Positions 54,626 through 62,901 of a stretch of DNA of 64,000 bases are shown piece after piece. The DNA is taken from assembly GCA_035626515.1 (NCBI GenBank), contig DASPNM010000026.1, positions 76,340 to 140,339 of the forward strand. Reading direction: 5' to 3'. Numbering within the stretch: the stretch's first letter is position 1; each line of letters begins with the position of its first letter. The translations under genes were made by a program, and so were the position numbers. The notes under the pieces were generated by a model. It had not been told where the DNA came from and did not search any database. It was given only the letters and a program-made list of their open reading frames with translations. This DNA is from DASPNM01 sp035626515 (lineage in GTDB: Bacteria > Bacteroidota > Bacteroidia > Chitinophagales > Chitinophagaceae).

Positions 54626-55579
54626 ATGGAAAAGACCGAGATAAAAAAATCAGCGCTTCGCATCGGCGAAGACGGGCTCGAGAAAAAGTCTGCGTCGCGC
54701 CGGTTGGAAGTTTTGAAGACGTACAAAATCTTCATCGGCGGACAATTCCCGCGGACCGAATCCGGCCGCTACTATGTACCGGTGAACAACCGTGGCAAAA
54801 AGCTGGCGAATGTCTGCCTGAGCTCGCGCAAGGATTTTCGCGACGCCGTCGCAGCGGCCCGTGCGGCGTTTCCCGGATGGAGCGGACGCGCTGCCTTCAA
54901 CCGCGGACAGATTCTTTACCGTATGGCCGAAATGCTGGAAGGCAGGAAGGCGCAATTCATTGAAGAACTGATGCAGCAGGATGCTTCGCGGAAAAAAGCG
55001 GAGCGGGAAGTCAATCTATCTGTAGACCGGCTCATATATTATGCTGGTTGGTGCGACAAGTATCAACAATTGTTCAGCGCCGTGAACCCCGTTGCCAGTT
55101 CCCATTTCAATTTTTCCGTTCCGGAACCCACCGGCGTTGTTTCGATCATCGCACCACAGCAGGACTCGCTGCTGGGTCTTGTTTCGGTGATCGCGGCTGC
55201 GATTACGGGAGGGAATACGTGCGTCGTGCTGGCATCCGAAACCAAGCCGCTTTGCTCGATCACCTTCGCCGAAGTGCTTGGAACCTCCGATTTGCCGGCC
55301 GGCGTGGTCAACATGCTCACGGGAAAGCTCACTGAGCTATCACCGTGGTTTGTGGACCACATGGACGTGAACGCTACCGTCTTTTGCGAGGCAGACCCGG
55401 AAACGCAACAGCGGATGCGCGAGCGTTCGGCCCTGAACCTGAAGCGGATCTGTTTTTACGACCGGATAGACTGGTATTCGAACGCCGGTCAGTCTCCCTA
55501 TTTCATCATGGACCTCCAGGAGATCAAGACCACCTGGCACCCAATCGAAGAGATTGCCGGTTCCGGCAGCGGCTACTAG
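54626..55579 (+). CDS. Half-length aldehyde dehydrogenase paralogue without catalytic domain (317 aa)
   Basis: The protein keeps the N-terminal half of the aldehyde dehydrogenase fold: KIFIGGQFPRTESGRYYVPV, AARAAFPGWSGRAAFNRGQILYRMAEML, and VSIIAPQQDSLLGLVSVIAAAITGGNTCVVLAS. It stops just after the cofactor region. The general-base ELGGK and the nucleophile Cys block are absent, and the C-terminus is IEEIAGSGSGY. The frame is clean, so it is a stable shortened paralogue rather than a decayed one. It may form a structural partner of the full enzyme or of DeoC (inference). Confidence 0.85.
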   Translation: MEKTEIKKSALRIGEDGLEKKSASRRLEVLKTYKIFIGGQFPRTESGRYYVPVNNRGKKLANVCLSSRKDFRDAVAAARAAFPGWSGRAAFNRGQILYRMAEMLEGRKAQFIEELMQQDASRKKAEREVNLSVDRLIYYAGWCDKYQQLFSAVNPVASSHFNFSVPEPTGVVSIIAPQQDSLLGLVSVIAAAITGGNTCVVLASETKPLCSITFAEVLGTSDLPAGVVNMLTGKLTELSPWFVDHMDVNATVFCEADPETQQRMRERSALNLKRICFYDRIDWYSNAGQSPYFIMDLQEIKTTWHPIEEIAGSGSGY

Positions 55580-55586
55580 GGGCAGC

Positions 55587-55594
55587 TATTTTTG
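55587..55594 (+). promoter_or_regulatory. Bacteroidota -7 element before the SPOR gene
   Basis: TATTTTTG matches TAnnTTTG and lies 69 bases before the SPOR gene start. Confidence 0.5.
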
Positions 55595-55662
55595 GCTTTA
55601 TATAACAGGCCGGCAAAAACTTCCATGCAAATCGGCTCTAAATTTGAGTAAGCAACGCAACT

Positions 55663-56127
55663 ATGAGCGGCAGGTACATTATTATTCCCATCTTATTTCT
55701 TGCATTCTCTCTTCCCGGAATTGCCCAGGACACGAGCTGGAAAAAGCTTTCAGACAGCAATACCGTGATTGTTCATAAAGACCCGCGGTTGGATCTGCTG
55801 GTGAAAAAGCAGGCTCAGATCAATGAAGAGACCACGCGTTATTCAAAACGCACCGCAAAAGGCTTCCGACTGATGATCATCAGCACCACCAACCGCGAGG
55901 AGGCGATCGCCGCGAAGACGAAAATCTATACCTACTTTCCGGAGCTGAAGGCCTATCTCTGGTACCAGTCGCCGTACTTCCGGCTAAAGGTGGGAAATTT
56001 CAAGGAACGGGAAGATGCTGAGTCCTACCGGCATCGTCTCAATGTCTATTTTCCCAAAGGGGTTTTTATTATGCGCGACATCGTGGAAGTGAAGCCCGGC
56101 AGGCCCGACGAAGAGCTCCGCCCTTAA
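55663..56127 (+). CDS. Secreted SPOR-domain protein
   Basis: The 154-residue protein has a signal peptide (YIIIPILFLAFSLPGIAQ) and a C-terminal SPOR domain (about 68-145). The domain has FRLMIISTTNREEAIAAKTKIYTYFPELKAYLWYQSPYFRLKVGNFKEREDAESY. SPOR domains bind denuded peptidoglycan at division sites. The region between is polar. Confidence 0.9.
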   Translation: MSGRYIIIPILFLAFSLPGIAQDTSWKKLSDSNTVIVHKDPRLDLLVKKQAQINEETTRYSKRTAKGFRLMIISTTNREEAIAAKTKIYTYFPELKAYLWYQSPYFRLKVGNFKEREDAESYRHRLNVYFPKGVFIMRDIVEVKPGRPDEELRP

Positions 56128-56153
56128 CACGCCCCGGACAACCGCGGGTTTCC

Positions 56154-56161
56154 TATTTTTG
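56154..56161 (+). promoter_or_regulatory. Bacteroidota -7 element very close to the M20 start
   Basis: TATTTTTG ends six bases before the ATG at 56168. If it is used, transcription would begin at or near the ATG. Confidence 0.5.
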
Positions 56162-56167
56162 GCCACT

Positions 56168-57352
56168 ATGCTCGTGGAGAAGATCAGGTCCCTGGCCCGC
56201 AATTACGCTTCCGACTTCATCGCGGTTCGCCGTCACCTCCACGCGCATCCCGAGCTCAGCTACCAGGAATTCGAAACATCGAAGTTCATCCAGGAAAAGC
56301 TGCGCTCCTTCGGCATCCCCTTCCGGGTGATGGCCGAAACCGGAGTGGTCGGTATGATCCGCGGAGTAAACCCCGAAAAAAGAGTGGTCGCCCTGCGCGC
56401 CGATATGGACGCGCTTCCGATTCGCGAGCAAAATGATGTCCCTTACCGCTCCGTTCGTGAAGGACTGATGCACGCCTGCGGACACGATGTGCACACCACC
56501 TGCCTGCTCGGCGCGGCGAGGATACTGAACGAACTAAGGGAAGACTGGGAAGGCACCATCAAGCTGATCTTTCAGCCGGGGGAAGAAAAAAATCCGGGCG
56601 GTGCAAGTCTTCTCATCCGCGACGGGGTGTTGCGAGACCCCGAACCACAGGCCATCTTTGCCATGCACGTACATCCCGGGCTTGAAACCGGGAAGGTGAG
56701 CTTTCGTAGCGGCAAGGTGATGGCCAGCGCCGATGAGCTTTATTTCACCATCAAAGGGCAAGGCGGCCACGCTGCTTCCCCGCACGCTGCGGTGGACCCG
56801 ATACTCATCGCGTCTCACCTCGTACTTGCGCTGCAGCAGGTTGTGAGCCGCAACAACAATCCCTTCAATCCCTGCGTGCTTTCCATTACGAGCTTCCAAG
56901 GGGGCACGACAACCAACGTGATCCCTTCGGAGGTGAAACTGATGGGAACTTTCCGCGCGATGGACGAAGAATGGCGGCACCGCGCGCTGGAGCTAATCAG
57001 GGCAAGATCAACTTCCCTGGTTGAATCCATGGGTGGAGAGCTCGATATTCACATTGACCGCGGCTATCCCGCAGTCCACAACGACGAAAAACTGGACCAG
57101 CTCGCGCGTGAAAAGGCAATCGAATACTTCGGCGCAGGTAACGTGGAAGAGACCGAGCTGCGAATGGGGGCCGAGGATTTTGGTTTTTACGCGCAGCAGA
57201 TCCCCGCTTGTTTCTACCGCGTCGGCGTTCGCAACGAATCCAAGGGCATTACCGCGGGCGTGCACACGGCAAGGTTCGATGTGGATGAAGACGCGATCGA
57301 AGTCGGAATCGGGATGATGGCGTTACTCGGAAGCTCCGTCACGATGCGTTGA
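56168..57352 (+). CDS. M20-family amidohydrolase/peptidase
   Basis: The 394-residue protein has the M20D signature. FIAVRRHLHAHPELSYQEFET, RADMDALPIREQND, the metal block MHACGHDVHTT (His102, Cys104 and His106), QPGEEKNPGGA and MHVHPGLETGKV are typical of N-acyl-amino-acid hydrolases (IAA-amino-acid-hydrolase-like). A dimerisation insert follows (about 180-290). No signal peptide. An upstream TTG at 56159 would extend it by three codons, across the promoter-like element. Confidence 0.94.
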   Translation: MLVEKIRSLARNYASDFIAVRRHLHAHPELSYQEFETSKFIQEKLRSFGIPFRVMAETGVVGMIRGVNPEKRVVALRADMDALPIREQNDVPYRSVREGLMHACGHDVHTTCLLGAARILNELREDWEGTIKLIFQPGEEKNPGGASLLIRDGVLRDPEPQAIFAMHVHPGLETGKVSFRSGKVMASADELYFTIKGQGGHAASPHAAVDPILIASHLVLALQQVVSRNNNPFNPCVLSITSFQGGTTTNVIPSEVKLMGTFRAMDEEWRHRALELIRARSTSLVESMGGELDIHIDRGYPAVHNDEKLDQLAREKAIEYFGAGNVEETELRMGAEDFGFYAQQIPACFYRVGVRNESKGITAGVHTARFDVDEDAIEVGIGMMALLGSSVTMR

Positions 57353-57437
57353 GTTTCAACAACCTCGCGCAGCGATTATTTCGTATTTTGCACCTCCTTT
57401 TGAAAGTTGTGGCGAAGGGTTAACCAAACAGTTTTAT

Positions 57438-59783
57438 ATGGCTAGCGACCTGCGCAAAGAACAGGCTCTCGAATATCACTCCAAAGGCCGGCCCGGAAAA
57501 ATCGAAGTAATCCCTACCAAAGAAGCGAAAACCCAGCGAGACCTCTCGCTCGCATATTCCCCCGGGGTCGCCGAACCCTGTAAGGAGATCGCGCTCCACA
57601 AGGAAAATGTTTATAAATACACGGCCAAAGCCAATCTCGTGGCGGTGATTACGAATGGGACAGCCGTCCTCGGGCTGGGCGACATCGGTCCCGAAGCCGG
57701 CAAGCCCGTGATGGAAGGAAAGGGAGTGCTCTTCAAGATCTTCGCCGACATCGACGTGTTCGACATCGAGGTTGCGGAAAAGGACCCCGAGAAATTCGTG
57801 CAGATCGTGAAAGCGCTTGAGCCAACCTTCGGCGGCATCAACCTCGAAGACATCAAGTCGCCGGAATGTTTTTACATCGAGAAAAGACTGAAGGAAGAGC
57901 TGAACATCCCGGTGATGCACGACGATCAGCACGGCACCGCCATCATCAGCGCGGCCGCCCTGCTGAATGCGCTGGAGCTTCAGAAAAAACGAATCGAGAA
58001 GGTGAGGTTTGTGGTGAATGGAGCCGGGGCGGCGGCCATGGCGTGCATCATGCTGTACGAGGCCCTCGGGGCCAATCACGAGCATTTCCTGGTCTTCGAC
58101 CGCAAAGGCGTATTGTACAAAGGACGACCCGACCTCGACGAATTCAAGCAGAAGTTCGCGAACGCCAAAGGAGAAATGACCCTGGAGCAGGCAATGCGCG
58201 ATGCGGATGTATTTATTGGCCTCAGTGCGGGTAATGTTGTCACACCCGAAATGGTGAAGAGCATGGCAAAAAATCCCATTGTATTCGCGATGGCCAATCC
58301 CGATCCCGAGATTTCCTGGGAGCTCGCAACCGCAGCGAGAAAAGACGTGATCATGGCGACAGGCCGGAGCGATTATCCCAACCAGGTCAACAACGTGCTG
58401 GGGTTTCCTTACATTTTTCGGGGGGCGCTCGACGTGCGGGCCACGCAGATCAACGAAGCCATGAAGCTGGCCGCCGTGAAAGCACTCGCAGATCTCACCA
58501 AAACGGCGGTGCCGGATATCGTGAACATGGCCTACAATGAAAAGAATATCGTCTTCGGACCTGCTTATATCATTCCGAAACCGCTGGATCCCCGCCTGCT
58601 CGCGACGGTCGCTCCTGCCGTGGCCCGTGCTGCGGTGGAAAGCGGCGTGGCGCAACATCCTATCAGCGACTGGGACGCATACGTGACGCACCTCAACAAC
58701 CGGCTCGGTCTCGACAACCAGGTAATGCGCGTGATCGGCAACAAAGCCCGGCGCGAACCCAAGCGGATCGTATTTGCCGAGGCGGACAACATCAAGATTT
58801 TGAAAGCAGCCCAGATCATTTTCGACGAGGGCATCGGCTATCCCATACTGCTCGGCGACGAAGCGAAAATCAGGACCATTGCCAATGCCAATGCGATTGA
58901 CCTGCAGGACATTCCCATTTTCGACCCGCGGAGCGAAGCGCTCGAAGAAAAGCGGCAGGAGTATGCCGAAGTATTCTTCCGCAAGCGCGGACGCAAAGGC
59001 TTCAACGCATATGAGTCGAAAAAAGTGATGAAGGATCGCAACTATTTCGGCTGCATGATGGTGGAATTCGGCGATGCCGACGCGATGATCTCGGGGCTTG
59101 CGAAAAATTATCCCGATACGATCCGGCCCGCCCTGCAAACCATCGGCACGGAGGAAGGCGTGAAAAAGATCGCCGGGATGTACCTGATGCTGACAAAAAA
59201 AGGTCCGCTGTTCCTCGCAGACACTACAGTGAATTTCAATCCTACTGCCCAGGAGCTGGCCGATATCACGATTATGGTGGCCCGCGAGGTGAGGAATTTT
59301 AATATTATTCCCCGCATTGCAATGCTCAGCTATTCCAATTTCGGGAGCAGCAATTCGCCTGAAGCACGCCTTGTGGCGGAAGCGCGAAGGCTGGTGAAGG
59401 AGCGCATGCCCAACCTGATCGTGGATGGCGAAATGCAGGCAAGCGTCGCCTTCAACAAGGAATTGATGAAAGAAAATTATCCATTCTGCGAGCTGGTCGA
59501 TAAGGACGTGAATACGCTCATTTTTCCCAACCTCGCTGCCGGCAATATTGCCTACAACCTGATGAAGGAGCTGGAGATCGCCGACGCCGTGGGGCCGATC
59601 CTGCTGGGGCTGAAGAAGCCGGTTCACATTTTGCAGCTGGGCAGCTCGGTCCGCAGCATCATCAACATGGCGGTCGTGTCAGTCGTTGACGCGCAGATCA
59701 AATCCCGCACGGCTACCGAGGAGATCGTGAAGCGTTCCCCCTGGTGGAAGCGGTTCAAAAAAGTGGCGAAGGAGCAGCAGTGA
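57438..59783 (+). CDS. maeB: NADP-dependent malic enzyme with phosphotransacetylase domain
   Basis: The protein of 781 residues combines malic enzyme (about 1-430) and a phosphotransacetylase-like domain (about 440-780). The malic part shows YSPGVAEPCKEI, the GDIGPEAGKPVMEGKG block, DDQHGTAII, VVNGAGAAAMA and NPDPEISWELA. The PTA part shows RIVFAEADNIKILKAAQ and SSVRSIINMAVVSVVDAQ. It makes pyruvate and NADPH from malate; the PTA domain is likely regulatory. The mlaE start overlaps its stop. Confidence 0.96.
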   Translation: MASDLRKEQALEYHSKGRPGKIEVIPTKEAKTQRDLSLAYSPGVAEPCKEIALHKENVYKYTAKANLVAVITNGTAVLGLGDIGPEAGKPVMEGKGVLFKIFADIDVFDIEVAEKDPEKFVQIVKALEPTFGGINLEDIKSPECFYIEKRLKEELNIPVMHDDQHGTAIISAAALLNALELQKKRIEKVRFVVNGAGAAAMACIMLYEALGANHEHFLVFDRKGVLYKGRPDLDEFKQKFANAKGEMTLEQAMRDADVFIGLSAGNVVTPEMVKSMAKNPIVFAMANPDPEISWELATAARKDVIMATGRSDYPNQVNNVLGFPYIFRGALDVRATQINEAMKLAAVKALADLTKTAVPDIVNMAYNEKNIVFGPAYIIPKPLDPRLLATVAPAVARAAVESGVAQHPISDWDAYVTHLNNRLGLDNQVMRVIGNKARREPKRIVFAEADNIKILKAAQIIFDEGIGYPILLGDEAKIRTIANANAIDLQDIPIFDPRSEALEEKRQEYAEVFFRKRGRKGFNAYESKKVMKDRNYFGCMMVEFGDADAMISGLAKNYPDTIRPALQTIGTEEGVKKIAGMYLMLTKKGPLFLADTTVNFNPTAQELADITIMVAREVRNFNIIPRIAMLSYSNFGSSNSPEARLVAEARRLVKERMPNLIVDGEMQASVAFNKELMKENYPFCELVDKDVNTLIFPNLAAGNIAYNLMKELEIADAVGPILLGLKKPVHILQLGSSVRSIINMAVVSVVDAQIKSRTATEEIVKRSPWWKRFKKVAKEQQ

Positions 59784-60568
59784 AGCTGCATTCTAAGCTC
59801 CATTATGTATTTTACGCACCGAATGAAAGGATGACCCTGCTCAGCGACATAGGCCGTTTTCTGCTCATGCTCAGGGGCATGTTCTCGCGTCCCGAAAACG
59901 CAAGGATGTACTGGAAGGAATTCATTCACCAGTGCTACGAGATCGGCGTGGGCTCGCTCGGAATCGTCGCGATCATCTCGGTCTTCATCGGCGCGGTGTC
60001 CACGATCCAGACCGCCTACCAGCTGGTCACACCGCTGATTCCGCTTTCCACCATCGCGCAGGTGGTGCGCGACACGGTGATCCTGGAATTCGCCCCCACG
60101 CTGGTGTGCATTGTGCTGGCGGGCGTGGCCGGAAGCAAGATCGCCAGCGAGCTGGGCAACATGCGCGTGAGCGAGCAGATCGACGCGCTGGAGATCATGG
60201 GCATCAATACCAAAACCTATTTGATCTTACCCAAGATCGTCGCGGCGCTGCTGATGATCCCCATGCTCGTGGTGATCTCCATGGTGCTGGGCATCTGGGG
60301 CGGCCGGCTGGCGGGAAGCATGGCCAACATCATTCCCACGGATGTCTATGACAAAGGACTGCTGGAGTATTTTGTGCCGTACAACGTGTTCTTCGCGCTG
60401 ATCAAATCCTATGTATTCTCGTTCATCATTTCGAGCATTCCTTCGTTCTATGGATATTATGTCCGGGGCGGGGCGCTCGAGATCGGCCGCGCCAGCACGA
60501 AGGCCGTTGTGGTGAGCTGCGTGCTCATCCTGTTTGCCGACTACGTGCTCTCGGCCCTGTTGTTGTAA
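59780..60568 (+). CDS. mlaE: MlaE-type ABC transporter permease
   Basis: The 262-residue integral membrane protein is an MlaE/YrbE permease, which moves phospholipids between membranes. It has LGIVAIISVFIGAVSTIQTAYQL, FAPTLVCIVLAGVAGSKIASELGNMRVSEQIDALEIMG and PSFYGYYVRGGALEIGRASTKAV. The start is GTG 59780, which forms GTGA with the maeB stop. An ATG at 59831 is downstream. The mlaF gene follows after two bases. Confidence 0.92.
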   Translation: MKLHSKLHYVFYAPNERMTLLSDIGRFLLMLRGMFSRPENARMYWKEFIHQCYEIGVGSLGIVAIISVFIGAVSTIQTAYQLVTPLIPLSTIAQVVRDTVILEFAPTLVCIVLAGVAGSKIASELGNMRVSEQIDALEIMGINTKTYLILPKIVAALLMIPMLVVISMVLGIWGGRLAGSMANIIPTDVYDKGLLEYFVPYNVFFALIKSYVFSFIISSIPSFYGYYVRGGALEIGRASTKAVVVSCVLILFADYVLSALLL

Positions 60569-60570
60569 TC

Positions 60571-61419
60571 ATGATTGAAGTCCGCGACATACGAAAAAGC
60601 TTTGGCGACCGGGTCGTGATCGACGGCGTGAGCGCCGAGATGAAATCCGGCCAGTGCAACCTGATCATCGGCGCCAGCGGAAGCGGCAAGACCGTGCTGA
60701 TGAAATGCATGGTGGGGCTGTTTGAGCCCGACAGCGGGGAAGTGCTGTTCAGCGGACGCAGCATCACGCAACTGGATCCGCTCGAGCGGGCCGAGATCCG
60801 GAAGGAGATCGGGATGCTCTTCCAGGGATCCGCGCTCTTCGACAGCCTTACGGTGGAACAGAACGTGATGTTCCCCCTCAACATGTTCACCAACTGGAAC
60901 TTCAAAAAAAAGCTGGAGCGCGTCAATGAAGTGCTCGCGCGCGTGGAGCTGAAGGACACCAACCGGAAATTCCCTGCCGAGCTCAGCGGCGGCATGAAAA
61001 AACGCGTCGGCATCGCGAGGGCGATCGTCCTGAATCCGAAATACCTGTTTTGCGACGAACCCAACTCGGGTCTCGATCCCCAGACCTCGCTGGTGATCGA
61101 CAAGCTCATCCGGGAGATCACCCTGGAGTACAACATCACCACCGTGGTGAATACGCACGACATGAACAGCGTGATGGAGATCGGCCACTACATTCTATTC
61201 GTGTACAAGGGACGAAAGGAGTGGGAAGGCAGCAACCGGGAGATCATCTTCAGCAAGAACCAGCGCCTCAACGAATTCATTTTCGCTTCCGAGTTTCTCA
61301 AGGATGCGAAGGAAATGCGCATGCTCGAGGAAACCGGGAAGATCGCGAACGACCGCGACATGGGAGCCCTGACGGGCAGGGACGCGCCCCCCATCATCCC
61401 GCCCGAGCCCGGGGGCTGA
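60571..61419 (+). CDS. mlaF: MlaF-type ABC transporter ATPase
   Basis: The 282-residue ATPase has Walker A GASGSGKT, Q-loop FQGSALFDSLTV, signature LSGGMKKRVGIARA, Walker B YLFCDEPNSGLDP and switch His in VVNTHD. The C-terminus after 235 is a short extra segment, FIFASEFLKDAKEMR with a Pro-rich tail. It powers MlaE. No mlaD follows. Confidence 0.94.
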   Translation: MIEVRDIRKSFGDRVVIDGVSAEMKSGQCNLIIGASGSGKTVLMKCMVGLFEPDSGEVLFSGRSITQLDPLERAEIRKEIGMLFQGSALFDSLTVEQNVMFPLNMFTNWNFKKKLERVNEVLARVELKDTNRKFPAELSGGMKKRVGIARAIVLNPKYLFCDEPNSGLDPQTSLVIDKLIREITLEYNITTVVNTHDMNSVMEIGHYILFVYKGRKEWEGSNREIIFSKNQRLNEFIFASEFLKDAKEMRMLEETGKIANDRDMGALTGRDAPPIIPPEPGG

Positions 61420-61435
61420 ACTCAGGTCGATCGCT

Positions 61436-61443
61436 TACATTTG
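61436..61443 (+). promoter_or_regulatory. Bacteroidota -7 element for sucD
   Basis: TACATTTG matches TAnnTTTG and lies 20 bases before the sucD ATG. It supports transcription separate from mlaF. Confidence 0.6.
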
Positions 61444-61462
61444 CCAAACTTTTCCGGAAAAC

Positions 61463-62350
61463 ATGGGCATCCTGGTCAATAAATATTCAAAGGTGCTGGT
61501 GCAGGGCTTCACCGGCTCCGAAGGCAGCTTCCACGCGCAGCAGATGATGGAATACGGGACGAAGCTGGTGGGCGGCGTTACTCCCGGGAAAGGTGGCAGC
61601 ACGCACCTCGACCGGCCGGTTTTTAATACGGTGGCCGAATGCATGCGCGAAACCGGGGCCGACGTGAGCATCATCTTCGTTCCCCCTGCCTTTGCCGCCG
61701 ACGCCATCATGGAAGCGGCCGAGGCCGGCGTGGGTCTGATCGTCTGCATCACCGAGGGAATACCGATCCAGGACATGGTGAAGGTGAAGCATTATTTGCG
61801 CGACCGGCAGGCGCGGCTCGTGGGACCGAACTGTCCCGGCGTCATCACTGCCGGCGAATGCAAGGTGGGGATCATGCCCGGTTTCGTTTTCAGGCCGGGC
61901 CGCATCGGCATCGTTTCCAAATCCGGAACGCTCACCTATGAGGCCGCCGACCAGGTGGCGAGGGCGGGCCTGGGCATTTCCACCGCGGTGGGTATTGGGG
62001 GGGACCCCGTCATCGGCACCACTACACGCGAAGCCGTGGAGCTCTTCATGAATGATCCCGAGACCGATGCCATCGTCATGATCGGCGAGATCGGGGGCGG
62101 CATGGAGGCCGAAGCCGCCAGCTGGATTCGCCAGACGGGTAACAAAAAGCCTGTCGTTGGGTTCATCGCGGGGCAAACCGCTCCCCCGGGGCGGCGGATG
62201 GGGCATGCGGGAGCTATTGTAGGCGGCGCGGACGACACCGCGGCCGCGAAAATGAAGATCATGTCCGAGTGCGGGATCCACGTGGTGCAAAGCCCCGCCG
62301 ACATCGGGAAGACGATGGCCGAAGTGATGCAAAAATCAATGGCGGGGTGA
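61463..62350 (+). CDS. sucD: Succinyl-CoA synthetase alpha subunit
   Basis: The 295 residues have the CoA-binding VQGFTGSEGSFHAQQM, TPGKGG, PNCPGVI, KSGTLTYE, and the phosphohistidine in GHAGAI (about residue 250). This TCA-cycle enzyme yields ATP or GTP. The beta subunit gene sucC is not in the window. It lies 43 bases after mlaF, with its own promoter element. Confidence 0.97.
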   Translation: MGILVNKYSKVLVQGFTGSEGSFHAQQMMEYGTKLVGGVTPGKGGSTHLDRPVFNTVAECMRETGADVSIIFVPPAFAADAIMEAAEAGVGLIVCITEGIPIQDMVKVKHYLRDRQARLVGPNCPGVITAGECKVGIMPGFVFRPGRIGIVSKSGTLTYEAADQVARAGLGISTAVGIGGDPVIGTTTREAVELFMNDPETDAIVMIGEIGGGMEAEAASWIRQTGNKKPVVGFIAGQTAPPGRRMGHAGAIVGGADDTAAAKMKIMSECGIHVVQSPADIGKTMAEVMQKSMAG

Positions 62351-62463
62351 AGGCTGGGCGGGAATGTTCGTATGAAGGACCCCTGATGAAGTGGTTGAAA
62401 TGTATCAAACAAAGCCCGAAATCTCTGGTTTACAGGTGTCCGAAATATGGGGGTAGCTCACTC

Positions 62464-62901
62464 TCACGGGGTTTTGCTATTAGTTTGGATCGAACGATCT
62501 TTCGGATGATAAGTTTTACAATTCTTTACAAGAACAATAGTATCGTTACGTCCTTTTAAAAAAACGGAATCGGAATTATAGTGTAGTAAACGATATTCAG
62601 TGCCTCTAATAACTAAGTCGGATCCGTTCCTTAGTTCCCATGTATTTGGCACAACAACATCATCATCATCATAAAGAAAAACCGAGTCAGTTCTTTTTTT
62701 GTCGTAAAAATTGTAATAAAAAAAATTACATCTTCCATCTCCATTAAACTTATAACAACTATTGATCGGATGTTCAGAGTTTTTCTCTAAGATATCCCAA
62801 TAGCAGTCTTCGGTTAAAACATCTTGCAAGCTGCTTTCTTGTCGACACTTGTAAACAACAATTGCTATCAGGCTTAAAAAAACAAATAACTTAATCCTCA
62901 T
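62464..62901 (-). CDS. Small lipoprotein, candidate immunity protein for the adjacent Rhs toxin
   Basis: This 145-residue AT-rich gene product has a signal peptide and lipobox-like end (IAIVVYKC), then a Cys- and Asp-rich mature part (CYWDILEK, NSCYKFNGDGRC, YDDDDVVVP). I recognise no family. Its ATG overlaps the last 11 bases of the Rhs gene, so it is translationally coupled to it. Position right behind a toxin tip is where immunity genes sit (knowledge of polymorphic toxins). An envelope-tethered immunity protein would act on an outside or periplasmic toxin. Confidence 0.72.
   Translation of the reverse strand: MRIKLFVFLSLIAIVVYKCRQESSLQDVLTEDCYWDILEKNSEHPINSCYKFNGDGRCNFFYYNFYDKKRTDSVFLYDDDDVVVPNTWELRNGSDLVIRGTEYRLLHYNSDSVFLKGRNDTIVLVKNCKTYHPKDRSIQTNSKTP

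Noticed and set aside
57420..59627. A 735-codon minus-strand frame opposite maeB
   Set aside because: Same reasoning: the plus strand encodes a complete malic enzyme; the reverse frame has no recognisable domain.
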